A stretch of DNA of 6,385 nucleotides from contig WJKD01000505.1 in assembly GCA_014729315.1 (NCBI GenBank), positions 1-6,385 on the forward strand. Direction: 5' to 3'. A program made the translations under genes and the position numbers. Below are positions 1 through 6,017 of this stretch, piece by piece. Numbering within the stretch: position 1 is the stretch's first letter; each line of letters starts with the position of its first letter. The DNA is from Promethearchaeota archaeon (GTDB lineage Archaea; Asgardarchaeota; Lokiarchaeia; Sigynarchaeales; SOKP01). Under the pieces are notes generated by a model. The model saw nothing but the letters and a program-made list of their open reading frames with translations. It did not search any database and was not told where the DNA came from.

Positions 1-888
1 ATTACTAAAAAAAGACTTCAAATCGTCTAGAGAAAGATAATAAGCACAAGAGGCATTATATTTTTCTTTTATCTCTTTTAAGAGCTGAGTTTTAGATAAA
101 TCTGCGCCTGGCGAAATATCTTTTTTTGGTTTAATTATTTCGATTGAGAATTCTGGCTCTTTGGAGATGTAATTCTTTGTAATCTTAAGAAAAAATATAG
201 AATCTTTAAAATTTATTAGAAATATAAAGTTACCATCAGGTAGTATATCCATTAGAAAGGAAAAGATATTTTGTAGCTTGATATTTTTACAAAAATTGAA
301 AAGATCTTTTAAAAATGTGTATAAATTGGGTTCAGGATAAATAAAAAACAATTTCTCTTTAAAAAGGAAACTGATTAACTCAATTAAATTCTTAATAAAG
401 ACTTTGTGAGAATAGATCTTCAATTGTTGGCAATATTGATTAATTAAATCAATAGCTTTTAATTTAAACACTCTTATACTTGAAATTCTTAGATTATTTA
501 AGTTTATGACTTCAGACCGAATAGTGTTGAAAATAGAATCATAATTCTCAAAGGAATCTAAACTCGTTAAATTAAGATTATTTATTGTATCAATTGGAAT
601 TTCTTCGTATTCCTCGTGGATTCCAGCTTGTTTCGTTTCGTACAAATAGATTTTTTTCACGATTTTTCCATCGTCAGAAATGATAATATCAAGAATATTT
701 GGTTGGTCATTTATAAAAACGGGATATAAGGACTCAAAGAGATCGTATAAAAGTTCCGCATCAATTTGAATCGGTGTTAATGGTATTCTCACTTTTTTTT
801 CGGGTGATTTCCTCTTATCTGTCATATTTAATGTAGAATTAAATTTCAGAATCTGTTCCCAGTTATTTCTTAATTCTTTATTAATCAT
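1..888 (-). CDS. Unrecognised protein, C-terminus beyond window edge
   Basis: This reading frame starts at ATG (888-886) and stays open for 296 codons to the left edge, so the stop codon and C-terminus are missing. I do not recognise the family. It begins with a polar, charged segment (about residues 1-35), then a mixed alpha/beta stretch (40-90, including ILDIIISDDGKIVKKIYLYE). A long Asn/Leu/Ile-rich, probably helical middle follows (100-210), then a beta-rich patch (about 212-252, NFIFLINFKDSIFFLKI). There is no signal peptide, clear membrane helix or known catalytic motif. It is a soluble protein by appearance. The ATG directly follows the TAA of the DUF362 gene, and a strong Shine-Dalgarno sequence sits five bases upstream, so the two are co-transcribed and probably translationally coupled. 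A role linked to the DUF362 protein is inferred from this arrangement only. I am confident it is a gene; its function is unknown. Confidence 0.85.
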   Translation of the reverse strand, partial: MINKELRNNWEQILKFNSTLNMTDKRKSPEKKVRIPLTPIQIDAELLYDLFESLYPVFINDQPNILDIIISDDGKIVKKIYLYETKQAGIHEEYEEIPIDTINNLNLTSLDSFENYDSIFNTIRSEVINLNNLRISSIRVFKLKAIDLINQYCQQLKIYSHKVFIKNLIELISFLFKEKLFFIYPEPNLYTFLKDLFNFCKNIKLQNIFSFLMDILPDGNFIFLINFKDSIFFLKITKNYISKEPEFSIEIIKPKKDISPGADLSKTQLLKEIKEKYNASCAYYLSLDDLKSFFSN

Positions 889-2307
889 TTATTCCACCTC
901 CTCCCAAATTTTTAATTTTTTGTCTTTTTCCCCTTTTAGATATAGCCTATTCAATAAATCAACAATATTCAGAATTGGAAATTTATTTTTACCATAATAA
1001 TCCAATAATAGATTCATTGTTTTGAAAAGGTCTGGTGGACATCCAGAAATTTCTAAAATATTTTCGTTCTTTCGGAGTTTAGTTTTTTTAAATCGTTTTT
1101 TCTTAATTTTTCTAAAATCTTTATCTTTTGTGATTTTTATAGCACAGTCTCCAAAAATAAGGATGTTTTCGTCCTCTGGAAGATCTACATTTGGAGGGTT
1201 TATTCCCGCGAAAAATGAATTGTTATATTTTATGTATTTTAGATCTTTAAACATATAAGTCTTCAGAAAATTAAGAAGATAATAAGCATTTTTAAAACAC
1301 CCATAGCATAATTGTCCCGAATTAACTCTAAGATTCATGACTTGTATATCCTCCAAACTTGATACACATTTTTTGATGTTAAGATTAATTTTTTCTATAT
1401 CAGCTCCTAAAGTTTTAATCTCTGACGGTGAGGATGTACCCAATCCTCGTTTTTCTGCTTCTACCAATAAATCATAATTATCTTCTGAAACGTTAAGCAA
1501 TTTTAAGGTTATTGTATCAACTGAGATTGCGTCTCGCCCGGCAATTAGAATCCCAGTTTTTTTTAAATTAGAATCTCGAAAATTAAATGGGCCCGCTCCC
1601 TCTAACACATAAAATAGATCGTTTATTATAAAATCGGGTTTTCTAATCGAAAAGATGTCTAGTATCCTAGAAAAATACATTTGTTTAATTCTATCAGGAT
1701 AAAGAACATTTTCTTGTGAAGTTGAAGGATCTGATTTTCGGTATTTATTTGAAACAATAAAAGAATAATTGGTTAAAGAGAGGCGACAGTTAAATAGAGG
1801 ATCTACATTAACTTGATTTACAAGTATAATTTTATCAGAATCTATGATTAGCTTTGGAACTTTAATCTTGTTTCCTCTTACATCTACTTCAACAAAAGAC
1901 TCTTTTATTATGTGCTTTAACTTTTCTTTATCAATTTTTTTCTTATCAAAATAATTGCTATTATCAAGATAAGCCATTTTTGCCCCGAGACTATTGAATA
2001 AACTCTCAAGACCTAACGAATGTGCTATATTTTTTACCGTTAATTCTTTTAAGGGAAAGCTTCCAAGATATATAGCCTCCGCTCCTGCGTCTTTTATGAG
2101 TTCGATTAATTTTTTTAAAAGCTCAAGGTTGGTTGTAGCTGGAAATCCATTTGGTAATTCTAAATTAAATTTTATAAATACCGTATCTCCGTTATCTATA
2201 ATGTTCCTTATTCCGCCGACACGTTCCATAAGATTTGCTAAACAAGGACTTAATTCGCTTCCTTTGGAAATATATACTTCCGAGGGGGCAGTATTAGAGT
2301 TCTGCAT
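889..2307 (-). CDS. DUF362 domain protein with cysteine-containing C-terminal domain
   Basis: The 472-residue protein matches the DUF362 family, whose members are thought to be iron-sulfur proteins but have mostly undefined reactions. Visible family features are the N-terminal strand-turn motif VFIKFNLELPNGFPATT (43-59) followed by a helix ending in DAGAEAIYLG (73-82), EGAGPF (236-241), AGRDAISVDTITLKLL (256-271) and EKRGLG (285-290). The C-terminal part (about 330-440) carries Cys334 and Cys337 (CYGC), Cys388 (GDCA) and Cys423 (GCPP). From memory, this CxxC/GxC/GCPP layout occurs in a DUF362 subgroup and differs from the usual ferredoxin-like C-terminus. Four cysteines could bind a [4Fe-4S] cluster or zinc; this is inference. 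A Lys/Arg-rich stretch (391-413) lies between Cys388 and Cys423. There is no signal peptide, so it is probably cytosolic. The start is ATG with no clear Shine-Dalgarno sequence. It is the first gene of a two-gene operon with the unrecognised gene on its left. Confidence 0.85.
   Translation of the reverse strand: MQNSNTAPSEVYISKGSELSPCLANLMERVGGIRNIIDNGDTVFIKFNLELPNGFPATTNLELLKKLIELIKDAGAEAIYLGSFPLKELTVKNIAHSLGLESLFNSLGAKMAYLDNSNYFDKKKIDKEKLKHIIKESFVEVDVRGNKIKVPKLIIDSDKIILVNQVNVDPLFNCRLSLTNYSFIVSNKYRKSDPSTSQENVLYPDRIKQMYFSRILDIFSIRKPDFIINDLFYVLEGAGPFNFRDSNLKKTGILIAGRDAISVDTITLKLLNVSEDNYDLLVEAEKRGLGTSSPSEIKTLGADIEKINLNIKKCVSSLEDIQVMNLRVNSGQLCYGCFKNAYYLLNFLKTYMFKDLKYIKYNNSFFAGINPPNVDLPEDENILIFGDCAIKITKDKDFRKIKKKRFKKTKLRKNENILEISGCPPDLFKTMNLLLDYYGKNKFPILNIVDLLNRLYLKGEKDKKLKIWEEVE
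894..901 (-). promoter_or_regulatory. Shine-Dalgarno site of the leftmost gene
   Basis: On the minus strand this reads GGAGGTGG, within the longer GGGAGGAGGTGG (905-894), five bases before the ATG at 888. It is almost fully complementary to the 3' end of 16S rRNA and lies inside the last codons of the DUF362 gene. It fixes the start of the downstream gene and suggests reinitiation by ribosomes finishing the upstream one. Confidence 0.8.
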
Positions 2308-2353
2308 CTTGAATAATTTTCTTTCTCGTTTGACTTGTTAATTTAAAATAAAG

Positions 2354-2367
2354 TTATAATATTATAA
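2354..2367 (-). promoter_or_regulatory. Possible TATA element of the DUF362 operon
   Basis: This is a perfect 14-base AT palindrome (TTATAATATTATAA) centred about 53 bases before the ATG. That would put the transcription start some 25 bases before the gene. A second AT-rich candidate, TTATTTTAAAT on the minus strand, lies closer, near 2341-2351. The region is too AT-rich to choose with certainty. Confidence 0.35.
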
Positions 2368-2503
2368 TTGCAATATCAATTAAATCTTTAGGAACTGATC
2401 TCGCATACTTATATAGGTATCTGTGGATCCTCATAAAAATATTATCAGTTTTCCCCTACCTTAATAAGCTAAATAGAAAAAATATTCGATCTTAAAGGAT
2501 ATG

Positions 2504-2570
2504 TGTGCCTCTTTGGAGATTTCTATTCATCGAATGCATTCTCGTAGAAACACTATAAAAAAGAGGCACA
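2504..2570. repeat. Nested inverted repeat, possible structured RNA
   Basis: A perfect 11-base inverted repeat (TGTGCCTCTTT at 2504-2514, AAAGAGGCACA at 2560-2570) encloses a second perfect 6-base pair of arms (TTTCTA at 2520-2525, TAGAAA at 2545-2550). That in turn encloses a perfect 10-base palindrome (GAATGCATTC, 2532-2541). The outer arms are much more GC-rich than the surroundings. The fold would be stem, asymmetric internal loop (5 and 9 bases), stem, large apical loop. No T-run follows it on either strand, so it is not a typical intrinsic terminator. It could be a small RNA, an operator, or the terminal repeats of a tiny element, though I see no target duplication. Confidence 0.5.
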
Positions 2571-2696
2571 GTTACTTTAAGAATCCCATGATATTAACAT
2601 TATTCCTAATAATCTATGAGTTCGATTCTTCACGATATAAAATAACCTAATATTGAATAAAAGAGGAGAAATTTCAAAATTAGTTTTACTCGCAAC

Positions 2697-2716
2697 AAAA
2701 GAAAGAAGAAAAAAAT
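2697..2716 (-). terminator. Oligo-T terminator after the hexuloisomerase gene
   Basis: On the minus strand, beginning six bases beyond the stop codon, the sequence reads ATTTTTTTCTTCTTTCTTTT. Archaeal RNA polymerase terminates at T-rich stretches like this without needing a hairpin. It makes read-through into the DUF362 gene about 400 bases further on unlikely. Confidence 0.5.
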
Positions 2717-2721
2717 ATGTT

Positions 2722-3375
2722 TTAAGTAGATTCAGAATGTTCTTTCAACAAATCTTCGTTGGTCTTCCCAAGTTTAATTGCCAATTCCGCAATTATCGCA
2801 TCTAGATATGTAAATGCTACCTGCTCAAATGCGGTTCCTTCAGGGGTGAGAATAGCAGTATCATCTTGAGCGCGATCTTTTTTAGAGCGTCCTTTAAGCT
2901 TAATTGTAATGTCTCCAACTCTTCCGATTATCGTTTCAGGATGCGAAGTAATAGTTACAATGCCGTGTGGTTTTACTGTATTTACGTAATTTTTCAACAA
3001 ACTGACCACTATGGGAGTAGTCCCAGAACCTGAGAGGACTATCAAAATATCTTCTTTTTTCAGCGCTGGCATGCTTGCCAAGTTAGTTACCATGTAAACC
3101 TCTGCACCAAGATGGACTAATCTCGTGGCAAAGCATTCTAAAATGAAGGCACTTCTTCCGGAAGCGAGTAAGAAAAATTTTCTTTTATTCATTAACCCAT
3201 CGTAGATCAAATCGATGAATTTTTGCGTATATTTAAAATTTTGATTAATATATTCCATGTTTTGCTTTAGATTATTCATAATGAGTTCCATGGACTTGAA
3301 AAGTATACGCTTTGCTTTCCCATTTACCTTGACCTCATTAATTTCAAGCATTTTTACCATATTGAAATCTTTCAA
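2722..3375 (-). CDS. hxlB: 6-phospho-3-hexuloisomerase (SIS domain)
   Basis: The product interconverts 6-phospho-3-hexulose and fructose 6-phosphate. In archaea lacking the oxidative pentose phosphate pathway this step, run with hexulose-6-phosphate synthase, supplies ribulose 5-phosphate for nucleotides. The SIS fold covers about residues 40-200. Family motifs are ASGRSAF (71-77), RLVHLGAEVYMV (85-96), LSGSGTT (114-120), the phosphate-loop region VTITSHPET (140-148), and TPEGTAFEQVAFTYLDAIIAEL (within 177-198), which carries the conserved Glu of GTxFE. Other family members usually have P-x-GTxFE, so this region fits. Length is slightly above the usual 180-200 because of an N-terminal extension. 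The longest frame starts at TTG (3375), but the TATA box at 3382-3389 would place transcription initiation near 3360, where the first ATG lies (3360-3358). I therefore favour a start at 3360 (212 residues, leaderless) or at the ATG at 3351. No synthase (hxlA) gene is adjacent. Other SIS sugar-phosphate isomerases are a less likely alternative. Confidence 0.9.
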   Translation of the reverse strand: MKDFNMVKMLEINEVKVNGKAKRILFKSMELIMNNLKQNMEYINQNFKYTQKFIDLIYDGLMNKRKFFLLASGRSAFILECFATRLVHLGAEVYMVTNLASMPALKKEDILIVLSGSGTTPIVVSLLKNYVNTVKPHGIVTITSHPETIIGRVGDITIKLKGRSKKDRAQDDTAILTPEGTAFEQVAFTYLDAIIAELAIKLGKTNEDLLKEHSEST

Positions 3376-3381
3376 AAGAGA

Positions 3382-3389
3382 TATATAAA
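3382..3389 (-). promoter_or_regulatory. TATA box of the hexuloisomerase gene
   Basis: The minus strand reads TTTATATA within TTTTTATATATC, a near-consensus archaeal TATA box. Archaeal transcription usually starts about 25 bases downstream of the box centre, here near 3360, exactly at an in-frame ATG. There is no Shine-Dalgarno sequence there, which supports a leaderless transcript. Confidence 0.6.
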
Positions 3390-3530
3390 AATAAGATTGC
3401 TCTGAAAAAATATATTGCGGTAATCTTATTTTTCGTTTAATAATAAGATAAAAAAATTCAAAAACGATTGATTAATTTTTCGGAGAAAAGAAGAAAATCC
3501 ATAACTGATATGAAAAATCTTACTCAATTC

Positions 3531-3555
3531 CATCCGGATGAAAAACATATATGTT
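3531..3555. promoter_or_regulatory. Two adjacent perfect palindromes, possible operator
   Basis: CATCCGGATG (3531-3540, 10 bases) is followed after three A residues by AACATATATGTT (3544-3555, 12 bases). Both are perfect dyads about 145-165 bases upstream of the hexuloisomerase TATA box. Dimeric regulators bind sites of this shape, but the distance is long for direct control and no regulator is encoded nearby. Alternatively they belong to the untranslated tail of the FkbM transcript. Confidence 0.35.
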
Positions 3556-3691
3556 CTAATCTTCGTGTTTTTTTGTGATTTTAACGAGATATAGGTAAAA
3601 AATTAACTTTTCTTAAAATTTATTCAATGTTGTAGATTTCATCAGTTTTTAAATATTAAGCGTTATTAGGAAAATAAAGTGTAATATTAAA

Positions 3692-4471
3692 TCAACACCA
3701 AGCGATTAAATGTACTTCTCGAAGTGATCTTACATCTGCTAAATGTTTTATCCTAAAATTATAACCAGGGACTATTTTCTGTAAAAAATCTTTTGATTCA
3801 AACATTTCTTCAGGATTATGGTATATCGATATCAGTAAAATCGGTTTGAATTTCTTAATCGTGTATTCTGCACCTTTCAAAGCTTCTAATTCATATCCCT
3901 CAACATCCATTTTAATCAAACCCACATCTAGGTTCTTCTTTGATACAAAGTCGTCAATTTTAATAATTTCCATCTCTTCACTCCCATCATCTTCAACCCG
4001 GGAACAAAATACGAGAGCGCAATATTTTTCTTTTCCTGGGAATTCTCCTAAACCTTTTTGTATTGGAATGACATTTTTTAAATTGTTCAATGAAATTAGT
4101 TTTAAAAGATATTGATAATTATCTGGCACGGGTTCAAATGAAAAGATCCTCGATGCCTTGTATTCTTTCTCAAAAATTAAAGCAGAGTCTCCCATATATG
4201 CGCCACAATCCAGAAAATCTTTATTTATCAATGAATCTATAGCTTTTTGAGGAATATAAATTAATCCATGTTTATACTTAAAGATGGCTTCTTCATGTAT
4301 TTCGATTGGTAATTTATAATTTTTTCTCATGGTTTCAACGTATTTTAAATGTTCAATCAACTCTTCTTTTTTTGGCATAAATTTCTTAATTATTTCTATT
4401 AAATCATGGATTTTCATAAATCTCAAATTTTGAAGTATTTTTTCAAGTTCTTTCTTACTGTCCCAATCCAA
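3692..4471 (-). CDS. FkbM-family SAM-dependent methyltransferase (C-terminal main part)
   Basis: This 259-codon frame encodes a class I methyltransferase of the FkbM family, enzymes that methylate hydroxyl groups on sugars, polyketides or other small substrates. The SAM-binding motif I is FLDCGAYMGDS (86-96). The ribose-binding acidic motif is FEPVPDN (112-118). The family signature is IKMDVEGYELEALKGAE (186-202). The final strands (ILLISIYHNPEE, 211-222, and the end LIAWC) complete the fold. Residues 1-80 are a helical N-terminal region. The substrate cannot be told from the sequence, but FkbM enzymes often serve surface glycans or lipids. TTG (4471) is a poor start with no Shine-Dalgarno sequence; the first ATG is codon 19 (4417). 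The same frame remains open upstream to 4507, then hits a TAA at 4510-4508, beyond which coding-like sequence continues to an ATG at 4657. I infer that this is most of a gene of 322 codons (including the natural stop) broken by one stop, though the catalytic domain itself is complete. Confidence 0.8.
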   Translation of the reverse strand: MDWDSKKELEKILQNLRFMKIHDLIEIIKKFMPKKEELIEHLKYVETMRKNYKLPIEIHEEAIFKYKHGLIYIPQKAIDSLINKDFLDCGAYMGDSALIFEKEYKASRIFSFEPVPDNYQYLLKLISLNNLKNVIPIQKGLGEFPGKEKYCALVFCSRVEDDGSEEMEIIKIDDFVSKKNLDVGLIKMDVEGYELEALKGAEYTIKKFKPILLISIYHNPEEMFESKDFLQKIVPGYNFRIKHLADVRSLREVHLIAWC

Positions 4472-4507
4472 GTCATTAAGAAAGTTTTCAATTTTCTCTT
4501 GATTACT

Positions 4508-4657
4508 TTATACATAGTCGTTAAAATTAGACGCGAACTCAACATCTCCGCGTATGCTAGTGATTTCCCAGTTTATTCTTTCTTTTTGATATGAGTTTAA
4601 ATTATAATCATCCTTAAGCTCACGAATTATTTTTCTCTTTAAGGCTGATGGTTTCAT
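4508..4657 (-). pseudogene. N-terminal piece of the FkbM gene, ending at an in-frame TAA
   Basis: From ATG at 4657 there are 49 sense codons and a TAA (4510-4508), in the same frame as the methyltransferase downstream. The peptide starts MKPSALKRKIIRELKDD and ends RGDVEFASNFNDYV. After the stop the frame continues at once with SNQEKIENFLND and joins the 4471 frame without shift. The composition of the pieces on both sides is alike (helical, charged, Asn-rich). A TATA-like box sits about 44 bases before the ATG, where a promoter should be. A single base change at the stop would restore a continuous 321-residue protein. The options are a true nonsense mutation, a sequencing or assembly error, or a short separate gene; I think one of the first two most likely. 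If the stop is real, translation could still restart at TTG 4471 or ATG 4417. Confidence 0.6.
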
Positions 4658-4696
4658 TATTAATTCTCTGAAGTATTATTGAATTTCTTAAAAGGA

Positions 4697-4704
4697 ATAT
4701 ATAG
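4697..4704 (-). promoter_or_regulatory. TATA-like box of the FkbM gene
   Basis: The minus strand reads CTATATAT, centred about 44 bases before the ATG at 4657, predicting transcription near 4675 and a leader of roughly 18 bases. It supports 4657 rather than 4471 as the original gene start. The box is less exact than the one before the hexuloisomerase gene. Confidence 0.4.
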
Positions 4705-5100
4705 AGAAAAAAAGAGGATATGTAAATATTTATGTCTTTTCAGTAGCTTGCTATTCTAGTATTATAATATAAAAAAGATCAAAAATGCGCTTCAATCTCT
4801 CATAAATAGTAAAAATAGGTTCATGAATAAATTTTATTTTGATTTCATCTAAGATTGAAACAAATTTAGAACCTTTAAAGCTAAAACTAAGCATAATATG
4901 ATTCATTATTTACTAAAAAATTGAAAAATATCAAGATTTCAAAAATCTTTAGAAAATAAGGAAAATAGATACCACATTGATTGATTATTTTTTCATAAAA
5001 AAAAATCTAACGAAATCGCTTTATTTAGTCATTAAGGAAACAGCCTTATGATTGAAACCTATTATTGTGTCAAAAAAAGTTAGCAAAAAACAAAATGCTG

Positions 5101-5120
5101 AGAAAGAAAAGAAAAAAAAA
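5101..5120 (-). terminator. Oligo-T terminator after the histone gene
   Basis: About 50 bases beyond the histone stop, the minus strand has nine T residues followed by CTTTTCTTTCT. This is a typical archaeal T-tract terminator and marks the histone as a single-gene transcript. Confidence 0.6.
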
Positions 5121-5171
5121 TTATAAAAGATTATATTAATTGCGATTTTACATATTCAAACGATTTTCCGC

Positions 5172-5390
5172 TTAGCTATACTTAATTGCTAAGAGGAGAT
5201 CGTTTTTCGTGATTTTCTTTCTATTTGCGTGAGTCGTAAATGCTCTCGCTTGTTCAGTCAAGGCGGTTGCTGTTTTTTCTAAATGATCGATTAACAAATC
5301 AACCGCATTTCTCGCTACGATGGTTGCACCTTGTTGTTTCATTAATCTCCTAATTGGAGACCACGCAAAGGAATGTTTTTTTTTAGCCAT
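5172..5390 (-). CDS. Archaeal histone
   Basis: The 72-residue protein is a single histone fold that dimerises and wraps DNA. Helix 1 is SPIRRLMKQQGA (11-22). Helix 2 is the long segment from about 26 to 54 (NAVDLLIDHLEK onward). Loop 2 is HANRKKITKND (54-64) and helix 3 is DLLLAIKY (64-71). Aligned to HMfB with a shift of five, it keeps Arg10 (Arg15), His49 (His54), Arg52 (Arg57), Lys53 (Lys58), Asp59 (Asp64) and Leu62 (Leu67). The Arg52-Asp59 salt bridge and most dimer-dimer contacts are therefore present, and polymerisation is plausible. Two DNA-contact positions differ: Arg19 is Ile24 and Thr54 is Lys59. A short Lys-rich start (MAKKK) extends the N-terminus by five residues compared with HMfB. 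The ATG has a good Shine-Dalgarno sequence (GGAGGA) eight bases upstream. A strong promoter region lies before it and a T-tract after it. It diverges from the proteasome gene. Confidence 0.95.
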   Translation of the reverse strand: MAKKKHSFAWSPIRRLMKQQGATIVARNAVDLLIDHLEKTATALTEQARAFTTHANRKKITKNDLLLAIKYS

Positions 5391-5398
5391 AATTTTAT

Positions 5399-5404
5399 TC
5401 CTCC
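5399..5404 (-). promoter_or_regulatory. Shine-Dalgarno site of the histone gene
   Basis: The minus strand reads GGAGGA, eight bases before the ATG at 5390. It confirms the chosen start and shows that this transcript has a leader, unlike the probably leaderless hexuloisomerase transcript. Confidence 0.75.
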
Positions 5405-5448
5405 AATGAATAATTATTAAAGTTTTAGTTTTTAATTTTTTTTGAGTT

Positions 5449-5496
5449 TATTTATAATGTTTCTTAGTTATTATTATAACCGAAGTGCTATTTAAA
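5449..5496 (-). promoter_or_regulatory. Histone promoter region with two TATA-like boxes
   Basis: On the minus strand TTTAAATA (5496-5489) is a consensus archaeal TATA box, and TATAAATA (5456-5449) is a second good match. They predict transcription starts near 5466 and 5425, giving leaders of about 75 or 35 bases. The sequence cannot tell which is used; both may be. Confidence 0.5.
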
Positions 5497-5948
5497 CTTA
5501 TTGGTGATTGAGCAAATTCTAACGAAGTAAATTCAAAAAAATTTCGACATTATTCTTTAGAACTAACAAAAATGTGATGTGTTCCTATGATGATGATTAC
5601 GATCATATAACAAAATTTCAAGGTAATTTTTTATCATAAAAATCATAGAGATCTTTAACTCGAATTTTTTACCACTAACAATCCAATTATTATGAGTGCA
5701 AGAATAATTATCAAACAATAGATAAAATTGTCATCCTAGATATGAATATCATTTAATATGTAATGTGATCATAGTTTAATTGTTCTATTTTATATTTTTA
5801 TCAAAATTTAATGATAATTAGGAGAATTTTAATCTATTTGTATAGGATAAATCTCTGATATTATATAGTATATTAAAGCTCTCATAAGGAAATATTCGAT
5901 TTTTTTTTACAGAATTAATTGACATTAAAAGTCGATAAATTTTCTCAA

Positions 5949-5996
5949 AAGCGCTTCTTGCCGAAATCTCGGCAATTATTTTACTCTTCTCGAAGA
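5949..5996. promoter_or_regulatory. Cluster of three dyads, including a hairpin, upstream of the proteasome gene
   Basis: AAGCGCTT (5949-5956) is a perfect palindrome. TTGCCGA (5958-5964) and TCGGCAA (5969-5975) form a perfect 7-base stem with a 4-base loop, followed on the plus strand by TTATTTT. TCTTC (5985-5989) and GAAGA (5992-5996) form a third dyad. The GC content is clearly above the surroundings. It may be an operator region for the gene at 6093 or the terminator-like end of a short plus-strand RNA; no gene precedes it on that strand. Confidence 0.4.
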
Positions 5997-6017
5997 CTTT
6001 ATAATTTAAAAGAAAAA

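Larger units (their letters stand above)
2308..2721. other. Gene-free gap between the DUF362 and hexuloisomerase genes
   Basis: In 414 bases I see no credible coding frame on either strand. The gap holds the possible DUF362 promoter at its left end, a nested inverted repeat in the middle (2504-2570), and the oligo-T tail of the hexuloisomerase transcript at its right end. A short T-arm-like motif near 2617-2632 does not belong to a tRNA. Confidence 0.7.
3376..3691. other. Gene-free gap between the hexuloisomerase and FkbM genes
   Basis: No credible coding frame is visible in these 316 bases. The right part is the 3' side of the FkbM gene and has only a weak six-base T-run on the minus strand near 3597-3602. 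Two adjacent perfect palindromes lie at 3531-3555, and the hexuloisomerase promoter is at the left end. Confidence 0.7.
4658..5171. other. Gene-free gap between the FkbM gene and the histone
   Basis: These 514 very AT-rich bases hold no credible coding frame. At the left is the FkbM promoter; at the right is the histone terminator. In between are only weak dyads: TTCAATCT (4791-4798) with AGATTGAA (4852-4859), AGGTTC (4817-4822) with GAACCT (4869-4874), and a small bulged hairpin (5029-5037 with 5044-5051, core TAAGG/CCTTA). I assign them no role. Confidence 0.65.

Noticed and set aside
1022..2341. Plus-strand frames of 78 and 115 codons at 1022-1258 and 1994-2341.
   Set aside because: Both are antisense to the DUF362 gene, which has recognisable motifs throughout; their own sequences look like random reading.
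2617..2632. GAGTTCGATTCTTC resembles a tRNA T-arm.
   Set aside because: The flanking bases form only about three pairs and no acceptor, D or anticodon arms can be found around it.
3846..4594. Plus-strand frames at 3846-4115 and 4406-4594.
   Set aside because: They are antisense to the FkbM gene and its upstream piece, with no family resemblance or ribosome binding site.
4853..5058. Two copies of GATTGAAAC (4853-4861 and 5050-5058), the typical 3' end of many archaeal CRISPR repeats.
   Set aside because: The bases before them do not match each other and there is no regular repeat-spacer pattern; chance is sufficient.
5587..5593. ATGATGA, a C-box match for a C/D guide RNA.
   Set aside because: No CTGA D box lies within a suitable distance and no closing stem is visible.
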